A stretch of 64,000 nucleotides of DNA, taken from contig JAEPDS010000021.1 of assembly GCA_016842065.1 (NCBI GenBank), forward strand, positions 1-64,000, read 5' to 3'. This DNA is from Candidatus Thiodiazotropha sp. 'RUGA'. GTDB taxonomy: Bacteria; Pseudomonadota; Gammaproteobacteria; Chromatiales; Chromatiaceae. The notes below the pieces were generated by a model. That model saw nothing but the letters and a program-made list of their open reading frames with translations. It had not been told where the DNA came from and made no database searches. The position numbers were made by a program, and so were the translations under genes. Of the stretch, positions 54,977-62,688 are shown piece after piece (within the stretch, counting starts at the first letter, position 1; every line of letters begins with the position of its first letter).

Positions 54977-55070
54977 TCACAATCACCTAATGTCATGTAG
55001 TAACTGAACTTATAAAAAGAGTGTAGTAAGACATGGCATGCAGATATACATCAAAACAACCGAAGTAAGC

Positions 55071-58004
55071 TTAATTAATTCTCTTTACTAAACTCTGTAA
55101 CTCTTCGATGAATTGATCATGCATTGAGATCAACTCCTCCAATCTTTGTTGCGCATGCTCCCGATTGCCACTACCTGACAAATTTCTTAGCTCCTCAGCC
55201 AGAAGGTGAATATGCTCATGAATTTCTCTAAGTTTACCATACTGCTCCAAATGTCCATATTTGAAGTAGCCAGCACCATGAAACCAGCGACCGAAGGGGC
55301 AACTGTTACTGTCTAACAAACTCCGAGTGGATTGTGAATCAGCCTTGGTTATGGCTTCTATTGATTGCGTTAGCCACTGTTGATGGCCAATAACTGCTGA
55401 TTCCACATCTCTACTACTGTCTATCTCCAGTCTCTTATTCAAAGATTGCCACGCTGTGTTGTTGCGCCACTCTTCTCTCCAGTGGGTAACATCCGCTGCA
55501 GGCATCGGTCTAGCTATTCCGTAGCCCTGACCCAACTGGCATCCAAGCCGTAATAAGGCCGCACCATGTTCTAAGCTCTCAACCCCTTCAGCTATTACTG
55601 GATGATGAAATGCGAGAGCCAATCTAACGACACTCTCGACAATCGCTAAGTCTTGAGGATCCTCCAACATATCACACACAAAGCTTTGATCTATTTTTAA
55701 TGTGTTTACAGGCAATCGATGAAAATAGGTTAGTGATGAATAACCCGTACCAAAATCATCCAGTGTTATCTGTACACCCATTTCCTGGCATCGTAACAAG
55801 GGTTGGATTATCCGGCTTAAATCCTCGATGGAAGTTGTCTCCAAAATCTCAAGCTCTAGCTTATTCGCAGGTACAGTGTCATATTTTATCAGTGCCTCCT
55901 TCACATGATGAACAAAATCCGCATGTTGAAGATGATGCGGACCAATATTTACACTAACCGTTAAGTCCATACCTTGGGATTGCCAGAGTTGCTGTTGCTC
56001 CAATGCTCTGTCTATTACCCATTTGCCCAACTCGATCTCTAGATCCGTATCGGTCATAATATGCAGGAAAGAGCCTGGCGCCAGCATACCCTGCTCTGGA
56101 TGGAACCATCTTAATAACGCTTCCATACCGATCACCTGACCAGTGTACATATTAACTTTTGGCTGATAATAGAGGACAAACTCGTTATCTGTAATTGCTT
56201 TACTGAGACGATCATAGTTTTCTCGATAGGCTTTAACCTGCCTATCCTGTTCAGGATCGAACAGATGGATACAGCTCTTACCTCGATCCTTTGCTACATA
56301 CATTGCTTGATCGGCATGTCGCAGCAGTAAATCCGCATCGGAATCATCTGAGGGATAGAGTGTAAAGCCAATACTGGCAGACACGACTAACTCAATATCC
56401 TGAAGAATGATAGGCTCTTCAATCACCTGCATGACACGTTGCAGAATAAATTCACAACCTTCCTGGCTTTCAAGTTCCGTCAGTATAATTACAAATTCGT
56501 CACCACCTATTCTAGAGACGGTATCACCACCTCTGACGGTATGTTCCAGTCGTTTGGCAATTTCAACAAGTACCAAATCACCGGTGTCATGCCCATATTT
56601 GTCATTAATTGGTTTAAAGCCATCCAGGTCCAGGTAGCAAACCGCTACCAGGTGCCCCCTCCTTTTCGCTCTTACTATGGCCTGATTCAATCGATCCGAC
56701 TTCAAGAGGCGGTTTGGCAGTCCTGTCAAGGAGTCATAATGCGCGATTCTGTCTAGTTCTGCTTCAGCTTTTTTTCGATCGGTAATATCGTGGATGATAG
56801 AGTAGAGTACCTGTTTCCCTCCCCAGTCAATCGGCCCTGAGTGCACCTCAACGTCTCTAATCTCTCCACTTGCCAATGCGTGCTGAAAGTAGAAATGATT
56901 TCTTTCTTCCCTTTTTGCCAGATCCATCTCATGGGCAATTTCAGCATCCGTCAAAACATTAATATCTCCAATATTCTTATTCAACAACTGATCAATATGG
57001 TAGCCATAGTAGACTTCTGCAGCATGATTTGCTGCCAGAATCTCTCCACTACCCGGATCAATCGTCAACATAACCGCTTTACTTTTTTCGAACAACATCC
57101 TGAAGCGCTCTTCACTGTTTCTTAGCGCATCGGATAGCTCTTTCTCTCTCTCCAGTGCTTCACTGAGACCTGCGTTGCTCTTTTTCAGATCCTGATTGAT
57201 GTCTGCCAACTCTCGAGTACGTATCTCGATTCGCTGTTCTAGTTCACGTCCAGATTGTTTCAGCTCTACTATCTGTTTTTGCAGAATTCCACCCATCTCA
57301 TGCAAGGAATACGATAGCCGTCCAATCTCATCTTTACTTCGAATGGCTGTTTTCGAATCAAATTTGCCATTAGCAATCGATTCAGCATAACCAGAGAGCT
57401 GTTTAACGGGATCAATGACAGATCGCCGTAAGAAGAGATTTAGTAATAAGGCAATTACGACAAATGTAACCAGAACATTGATTATTATTTGTGCAATAGC
57501 CTCTTCCACTTTCTGGTCAACGATTGAGGATAGAAAGCCGAGCCTGACAACACCAACATAGTCTTCATCATGATCGAATAATGGTATTGATACATCATAG
57601 TATCTTTCACCATCGAATCGATCATAAATCTGCCAGATTGGTGATTTTACTTTAAGAATCTTTTCTGCTACTGGATCCGTAAAGTGATACCCGATTAAAC
57701 TCTTGTCACTGTGGAATAGGACAACTCCAAGCTCATCTGTAACACCTGCATATGCGATGTGACTGTTCTTCTTGACCACTTCCACCAGTTTATTATCCAT
57801 ACCTGAAAGTGAATCAAGCGGCAGTCCTAAAGCAAGCAATTCAGTTAATAGACTTTCAATGCTATATCCGATGCCAAAACTGCCTGTTAGCAATGCATCT
57901 GTGTATTTACTACGAAAACTGAGTACATTAAGCATGGAACTGACTAAAAGCGATATAGCCAGGATGCCGATTGTAATTAAAAGAATTTTTCTACTAAGCC
58001 CCAT
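55071..58004 (-). CDS. Membrane Cache-HAMP-PAS-GGDEF-EAL-CZB protein
   Basis: A 977-residue c-di-GMP enzyme: helix 1 (ILLITIGILAISLLVSSML), a Cache-like periplasmic sensor to about 170, helix 2 (IINVLVTFVVIALLLNLFL), HAMP, a coiled coil, PAS at about 300-410, GGDEF with an intact SRIGGDEFVIIL and an RxxD inhibition site, and EAL with intact GMEALLRWFHPEQG and LDDFGTGYSSLTYFHR, so both activities are possible. The last 110 residues carry a CZB-like zinc site: GHQQWLTQS, SCPFGRWFHGAG, and EIHEHIHLLAEEL. The gene of an orphan substrate-binding protein lies just upstream on the same strand. Confidence 0.92.
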   Translation of the reverse strand: MGLSRKILLITIGILAISLLVSSMLNVLSFRSKYTDALLTGSFGIGYSIESLLTELLALGLPLDSLSGMDNKLVEVVKKNSHIAYAGVTDELGVVLFHSDKSLIGYHFTDPVAEKILKVKSPIWQIYDRFDGERYYDVSIPLFDHDEDYVGVVRLGFLSSIVDQKVEEAIAQIIINVLVTFVVIALLLNLFLRRSVIDPVKQLSGYAESIANGKFDSKTAIRSKDEIGRLSYSLHEMGGILQKQIVELKQSGRELEQRIEIRTRELADINQDLKKSNAGLSEALEREKELSDALRNSEERFRMLFEKSKAVMLTIDPGSGEILAANHAAEVYYGYHIDQLLNKNIGDINVLTDAEIAHEMDLAKREERNHFYFQHALASGEIRDVEVHSGPIDWGGKQVLYSIIHDITDRKKAEAELDRIAHYDSLTGLPNRLLKSDRLNQAIVRAKRRGHLVAVCYLDLDGFKPINDKYGHDTGDLVLVEIAKRLEHTVRGGDTVSRIGGDEFVIILTELESQEGCEFILQRVMQVIEEPIILQDIELVVSASIGFTLYPSDDSDADLLLRHADQAMYVAKDRGKSCIHLFDPEQDRQVKAYRENYDRLSKAITDNEFVLYYQPKVNMYTGQVIGMEALLRWFHPEQGMLAPGSFLHIMTDTDLEIELGKWVIDRALEQQQLWQSQGMDLTVSVNIGPHHLQHADFVHHVKEALIKYDTVPANKLELEILETTSIEDLSRIIQPLLRCQEMGVQITLDDFGTGYSSLTYFHRLPVNTLKIDQSFVCDMLEDPQDLAIVESVVRLALAFHHPVIAEGVESLEHGAALLRLGCQLGQGYGIARPMPAADVTHWREEWRNNTAWQSLNKRLEIDSSRDVESAVIGHQQWLTQSIEAITKADSQSTRSLLDSNSCPFGRWFHGAGYFKYGHLEQYGKLREIHEHIHLLAEELRNLSGSGNREHAQQRLEELISMHDQFIEELQSLVKRIN

Positions 58005-58142
58005 AACGAGTGACTTGGCTATACCTTAGTTAACATATGTCAAAGAGAAACTCAGCCCAGAGATCAAAGCAGCTACTTTAGGCAATCCATAATTTGAAAA
58101 GATCAACATTCTCATGTTTTTTGATGTTATCCTCATAGATGC

Positions 58143-59180
58143 TCATCGAATGATGTTTTCACCAGCAAGTTGCAAAATACCAACCGGTACATTTATGCCA
58201 AATTTCTGGGTTTTATTTAAATCAACAGCGTAGCCATAACGCGCTGGCCATCTAGGCTCGATAAATTCAATTGGCACACCATCGAACAGCTCATAAACCA
58301 TATCACCCAGCTGACGTCCCATACTCTCCTGGCAGGGAAATACAACGGCTGTAGCACCCCAGGAAGCAACGACATCTTTCTTAACCAAGCCAATCAATGG
58401 TTTCTCACCGTAAGCCTCTACAACCTCTGCAAAATGCTGTCTCGCGCCTAACTGGTCATTGGGTTTTAAAAAGGCATCTACCCGATCATTCATCTGCTTG
58501 ATAACGGGAATTGCCATCTTTGCCATCTGTTCATCTCCACCCTCACCCGTTATCAATGGCAAGGGATAAAAGATCACTTCAATATCACTAAAGGCAGGAT
58601 CATTTTTCAGAAGTGCTTTTATCCACTTATTGTAGCTTTGAGATTGAGGCATATTGGCATAGATCAATCCAACTCTACGTAATTCAGGCATTAATTGACG
58701 GAGAAACAAAAACCTTGACTTGACTGGAACAGGATAACTGACACCGGTGAAATTGACTTTTGGTGGTTGATCAAAGCTGTCAATAACACCAATACCGATA
58801 GGGTCTGTAGGCGCGCCAAATACAACTGGCACATCAGTTTCATAGAGAGTGTTTTTGGCGGCTATTGTGGCGACTGTGCCTCCAACATATACCACATCAT
58901 ACTTATTCGTTATTTCACGCTTTAGGATTTCAACACCCAAAGAGACACTGTTATCAATATAGTGATGAGTGATTTCCAGGTTTTCTCCTTGCCGATAGCC
59001 TCTCAGCGTCAGTGTCTCAATGAGCGAATTGCGAACATCCTCATAGGGACTTCCAGCTTGAGAATCCAGAATCAGCAGGCGATAAACTTTATCTATCTCA
59101 GGGGAGGAAAAAGCGCTAACGGGGCTAAGACAACCTATTATTGCCATCAAGACGCCAAGTGTGGCTTGTACTATGCTCAT
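58143..59180 (-). CDS. Orphan ABC-type substrate-binding protein (PF04392/TrpX-like)
   Basis: A 345-residue periplasmic protein with a signal peptide (to about residue 24) and the two-lobe fold of the ABC_sub_bind family: LTLRGYRQGENLEITHHYID, VVYVGGTVATIAAKN, VVFGAPTDPIGIGVIDS, GLIYANMPQSQSYNKWIKAL. There is no permease or ATPase gene nearby. The GGDEF-EAL gene follows after 138 bp on the same strand, so the protein probably delivers a ligand signal to that sensor's periplasmic Cache domain (inference from this gene pairing). Confidence 0.88.
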   Translation of the reverse strand: MSIVQATLGVLMAIIGCLSPVSAFSSPEIDKVYRLLILDSQAGSPYEDVRNSLIETLTLRGYRQGENLEITHHYIDNSVSLGVEILKREITNKYDVVYVGGTVATIAAKNTLYETDVPVVFGAPTDPIGIGVIDSFDQPPKVNFTGVSYPVPVKSRFLFLRQLMPELRRVGLIYANMPQSQSYNKWIKALLKNDPAFSDIEVIFYPLPLITGEGGDEQMAKMAIPVIKQMNDRVDAFLKPNDQLGARQHFAEVVEAYGEKPLIGLVKKDVVASWGATAVVFPCQESMGRQLGDMVYELFDGVPIEFIEPRWPARYGYAVDLNKTQKFGINVPVGILQLAGENIIR

Positions 59181-59739
59181 CTACCGTCTGCCAAGGTAGA
59201 AGTCATTGCTGTAGAGGTGCCGGCTGAACCTGGCAATCTCATATTGGATCATCTCTATCTGCTCCAGGTATCTCTACCAATCACAACCGTTTGCTGACAA
59301 GGATTTTCAACAGTATTTCCTTTAATATCAGCTAGCTGGGTCAACCAGCAAAATCTAGATACAACGGCATTCCCGATCCAATGGATTGCCACAAACAAAA
59401 TGAGCGGCAAAAACAGATGTTAGGCCTACTCATGAACTGAATTATACCCTACCACAGCAACATTTCACCCGGGATCCCCAGTAAATGCTGTATTTATAAG
59501 CATTTAAACCCTAATATTTCAGTTCAGAACGTTCTTTTCAACTGATAGAGCAAATCTAACCGAATAAATTAATTTTATGACTTAAGATTATAATTCCTAA
59601 TAAATTAGTAATATTTTCCTGTTCCGGTCAATTTCCTCCGTTACAACTTGTTACATCGGGTTACATCTCAGATAGGATCTTTAACACGCCTTATTCCAGA
59701 ATATTGACTGTGGCTCATAACATCTATCTGGAGACTATC
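59181..59739. other. AT-rich gap between divergent genes
   Basis: 559 bp separating the leftward substrate-binding gene and the rightward Spy-like gene. No open frame with support. TTACAACTTGTTACATCGGG around 59641-59660, with repeated GTTACA, could be a regulator target in front of the Spy-like gene (speculative). Confidence 0.35.
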
Positions 59740-60219
59740 ATGAGTAAAACAGTAATTATCATCGTCAGCCTATTGGTACTTTTGCTGATCAGTGGAGTCG
59801 CCATTGCACGTTACAAGGGTTTTTGTGGCAACTCAGAGGCAAGAATCGGCTGGATGGCAGAGAGATTGGATAAGCACTTGGATCTCACCGATAACCAGAG
59901 AGTTCACCTGGACAAGTTTCGCACAGAAATCATCTCCATGGCTGAGACTCTGCGCAGTGATCGCGAGATGTATGCAAATGAGGCTGCTGACCTGCTCAAT
60001 CAGTCAAGCCTCGACCGGCAACGTGCACATACCCTTTTGATGCAAAAACAGGCACAACTGGCGAGCATCAGCAGTGATTTTATCGATGCATTCGCTGACT
60101 TTAGCGACAACCTTGACCAGCATCAACGGGATAAATTGCAGACCATGATTCTGCACCACAAAGCTCACCGGCATTGCGGAGCGGGTTGTAATACCCCTGC
60201 AAAGCCAGATCAGGAATAG
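59740..60219 (+). CDS. Spy/CpxP-like periplasmic stress protein
   Basis: A 159-residue protein with an N-terminal membrane helix (VIIIVSLLVLLLISGVAIAR) and a helical body. The first LTxxQ-type motif reads HLDLTDNQRVHLDKF; the second one is degenerate (FSDNLDQHQRDKLQTM). The C-terminal HHKAHRHCGAGC segment could bind a metal. Such proteins sense or chaperone in envelope and metal stress. The start at 59740 follows CTGGAG. It precedes a Cpx-like regulator and kinase pair by 190 bp, the same arrangement as cpxP/cpxRA but not divergent. Confidence 0.8.
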   Translation: MSKTVIIIVSLLVLLLISGVAIARYKGFCGNSEARIGWMAERLDKHLDLTDNQRVHLDKFRTEIISMAETLRSDREMYANEAADLLNQSSLDRQRAHTLLMQKQAQLASISSDFIDAFADFSDNLDQHQRDKLQTMILHHKAHRHCGAGCNTPAKPDQE

Positions 60220-60244
60220 TGTGTGTTGATCGTTTCATCGATCC

Positions 60245-60277
60245 AATCGCCCTACTCCAAGCATTGATAGGGCGATT
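60245..60277. other. 10-bp hairpin between the Spy-like and regulator genes
   Basis: AATCGCCCTA and TAGGGCGATT pair exactly around a 13-base loop, 26 bp after the Spy-like stop. There is no T-run; it may attenuate read-through into the regulator gene. Confidence 0.5.
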
Positions 60278-60411
60278 TGATCATCTACACAATAGATTGT
60301 CGGATCAGAAACCGGGGTTGGATTTAACAGTGCGTGTTTGGGTGGTCTCTACCGATTAAGATATGCTTTGACCTGTAAACAGAAATCTTTGACTAATATC
60401 CGGATCGTTTG

Positions 60412-61086
60412 ATGCCTCAGATACTGCTTATTGATGATGACCAGGAGTTGGCAGCACCTCTCAGCGAGTATTTCTCCCGTTACGGGCTGAGCCTGACCTC
60501 CGCTATCACCCCATCCCAAGGTTTTGAATTCCTTCGAACTTCCAAACCTGACTTGATCGTACTAGACATCATGCTTCCTGAAATGGATGGATTTGAGGTC
60601 TGTCGTCAGATTAGAAAAAGCAGTGATATTCCGATCCTTATGCTTACCGCCAGAGGAGAGGTGATGGATCGTGTTATTGGCCTGGAGATCGGTGCTGATG
60701 ATTATCTGGCGAAACCCTTTGAGCCAAGGGAGCTGGTTGCCAGAATTCAGAATATTCTCAAACGCAGTCAGTCTCATTCCCCTCCTTCAGATACTCATGA
60801 ACTCGGCGATATTCAGCTGAATCAAGTGCAGCAATGTGCCTCGATTGACAACCGTAACTTAAATCTGACTCATCTGGAATATCTACTGCTTGAGCTTTTT
60901 GTCTTGCATCCAGGTCAAGTCTTCAGTCGGGATGAGATCCTAACTGCGATTAAGGGTGTGGAAGCTGATCTCTACACCAGATCAGTTGACATACTGGTCA
61001 GTCGTCTACGTCAAAAAATTCAACCACTGGACTATATCAAGACGGTATGGGGTTCCGGTTACCGTATGGTGGGACCAACCCAATGA
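60412..61086 (+). CDS. OmpR/CpxR-like response regulator
   Basis: A 224-residue regulator: receiver with ILLIDDDQELAAPL, phospho-Asp in LIVLDIMLPEMDG, Lys in YLAKPFEPRELVAR; winged helix with LNLTHLEYLLLELFVLHPGQ and the C-terminal KTVWGSGYRMVGPTQ. The ATG at 60412 is preferred over the TTG directly before it. Its stop overlaps the ATG of the kinase gene, so the two are coupled. The Spy-like gene upstream is a probable target. Confidence 0.93.
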   Translation: MPQILLIDDDQELAAPLSEYFSRYGLSLTSAITPSQGFEFLRTSKPDLIVLDIMLPEMDGFEVCRQIRKSSDIPILMLTARGEVMDRVIGLEIGADDYLAKPFEPRELVARIQNILKRSQSHSPPSDTHELGDIQLNQVQQCASIDNRNLNLTHLEYLLLELFVLHPGQVFSRDEILTAIKGVEADLYTRSVDILVSRLRQKIQPLDYIKTVWGSGYRMVGPTQ

Positions 61087-62387
61087 AACTTCGTCATAGA
61101 CTCAGTATCCGCTTGATTGTACTGTTTATAATTATCAGCATCCTGATTATATTCGTACTCAACACTGGCTTCCGCTATGGTATACGTGATGAGTTCAAGC
61201 GTCTGGCGGAACCTCATCTGGTCGAATATGTCGATCACCTGCAACAACAGGTTGGCACACCACCAGATATTCTCGCAGCTTCGGCATTGGCCGAAAGACT
61301 TAGCATCGATATTCAGATCAGTTCACCTGGTGAACGCTGGTCCAGCAGTGGCGATTTTCTCGATGAAGAGAGCCTGGATTTTCATCAACATCAACTTTCA
61401 AGCGGGCGTATAGTTGAGGTCAGTCATCAAGCCAGCCGTTTCATAATGCGGCTACAAGAAGGTAATATCACTGCCTTGTATATCACCAAACAGAAGTTCA
61501 ATAGCTCTCAATTACCCTTGATTGCCTCTGTCACCATCGCGGTTGTATTGCTTTTGATTGCACTGACCTATCACTTTGTTCGACGTCTTTTTCTGCCAAT
61601 TGAGACAATTCGTCAAGGAGTGGCCAATTTCGGTTCGGGAGACCTGAAATACCGTATCAAACTTCAACGTAAGGATGAGTTGGGAGAGCTGGCCCATAGC
61701 GTCAATACCATGGCTGATGAGATACAGGGCATGCTGGAAGCAAAACGCCAGCTATTACTGGCAATCAGCCATGAGTTGCGATCCCCTCTAACCCGAGTGA
61801 GACTCAATGCAGAACTTGTTGAACATGGTGAGCCAAGGGAACGTATCATCCAGGATCTGAAACTACTTGAGCAGCAATTAAACGAACTGTTGGAAACCGA
61901 ACGGCTGGAGTCCAATCATACCAAACTCGATCTGCAACTGGCTGATCCACTGCAGTTGATCGATTCGGTTACTAAGGAGCATTTTGCAGATAGCCAGTGG
62001 CAAAGTCACTTTGATGAGAATAACGGATCAATCCATTTGGACATTGCACGTATCAAGCTGTTAATCAAAAACCTGCTGGAAAATGCCAAGCGTCACACAA
62101 ACCAGCAACATGGAGTGGTGGAAATCCATAGCCATGTAACCAAGGAAGGCTGGCATTTTCGAGTCAAAGATCATGGAGCCGGTATTGCTGAAGAGCATCT
62201 ATCACACTTGACTGAGCCATTCTATCGAGTTGACAAAGCCCGCCAGAGATCCACCGGGGGATATGGGCTGGGACTCTATTTATGCCGGGTCATCGCAGAA
62301 GCCCATGGTGGACAGCTGACGATTGCGAGTCAAATGGGTAAAGGTACGCAAGTCTCGGTTACCATACCCCATATTAGGGCCTGTTAA
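61083..62387 (+). CDS. Membrane histidine kinase (CpxA-like)
   Basis: A 434-residue kinase: helix 1 (LIVLFIIISILIIFVLNTGF), a short periplasmic part to about 150, helix 2 (SVTIAVVLLLIALTYHFV), HAMP, His in LAISHELRSPLTRVRL, N-box LLENAKRHTNQ and G-boxes VKDHGAGIAEEH and GGYGLGLYLCRVIAEAHGG. All catalytic parts are intact. The last residues (after VTIPHI) and the stop codon are encoded by the left end of the repeat element at 62376, so the original C terminus has been cut and recapped there. Confidence 0.92.
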   Translation: MKLRHRLSIRLIVLFIIISILIIFVLNTGFRYGIRDEFKRLAEPHLVEYVDHLQQQVGTPPDILAASALAERLSIDIQISSPGERWSSSGDFLDEESLDFHQHQLSSGRIVEVSHQASRFIMRLQEGNITALYITKQKFNSSQLPLIASVTIAVVLLLIALTYHFVRRLFLPIETIRQGVANFGSGDLKYRIKLQRKDELGELAHSVNTMADEIQGMLEAKRQLLLAISHELRSPLTRVRLNAELVEHGEPRERIIQDLKLLEQQLNELLETERLESNHTKLDLQLADPLQLIDSVTKEHFADSQWQSHFDENNGSIHLDIARIKLLIKNLLENAKRHTNQQHGVVEIHSHVTKEGWHFRVKDHGAGIAEEHLSHLTEPFYRVDKARQRSTGGYGLGLYLCRVIAEAHGGQLTIASQMGKGTQVSVTIPHIRAC

Positions 62388-62660
62388 CACTAATCCAATT
62401 GGCCCTGTTGTGCCTGAAAAAGCGCCAATCAAGGCGCGAGGAGAGAGGTTTGGTGATTCCAAATGAACGACGAGCAACGCCGAGTGGCGCTTTTTCAGGC
62501 GCAACCCCCCATATTGATGTTGAAGAGGGGGCTGGGGCTATTTTTCCGCCCAGCGGCGTTATCATTCGCTCATGTAGAACAACTACACGTCGCTTATTCT
62601 GCCTTGCTGAACGAAAAAATAGCTCCAGCAGGGCCGATTGGATTCGTGTTAACAGGCCCT
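62376..62660. repeat. 285-bp MITE-like element with 32-bp inverted ends
   Basis: The 32 bp at 62376-62407 return inverted at 62629-62660 with two mismatches (core GGGCCTGTTAACAC). Inside, TGCCTGAAAAAGCGCCA (62411-62427) pairs with TGGCGCTTTTTCAGGCGCA (62485-62503), a nested stem. A third, partial copy of the end (CAACACTAATCCAAT) lies at 62663-62684, directly oriented. Open frames within are fragments without motifs. A non-autonomous mobile or repeated intergenic element is the best reading. Confidence 0.82.
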
Positions 62661-62688
62661 AAGGCCCGTCAACACTAATCCAATACGC

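Noticed and set aside
62399-62678. Several 60-90 residue frames inside the 285-bp repeat
   Set aside because: They read through the inverted ends and the nested stem, so the sequence is explained by the repeat; no protein motif.
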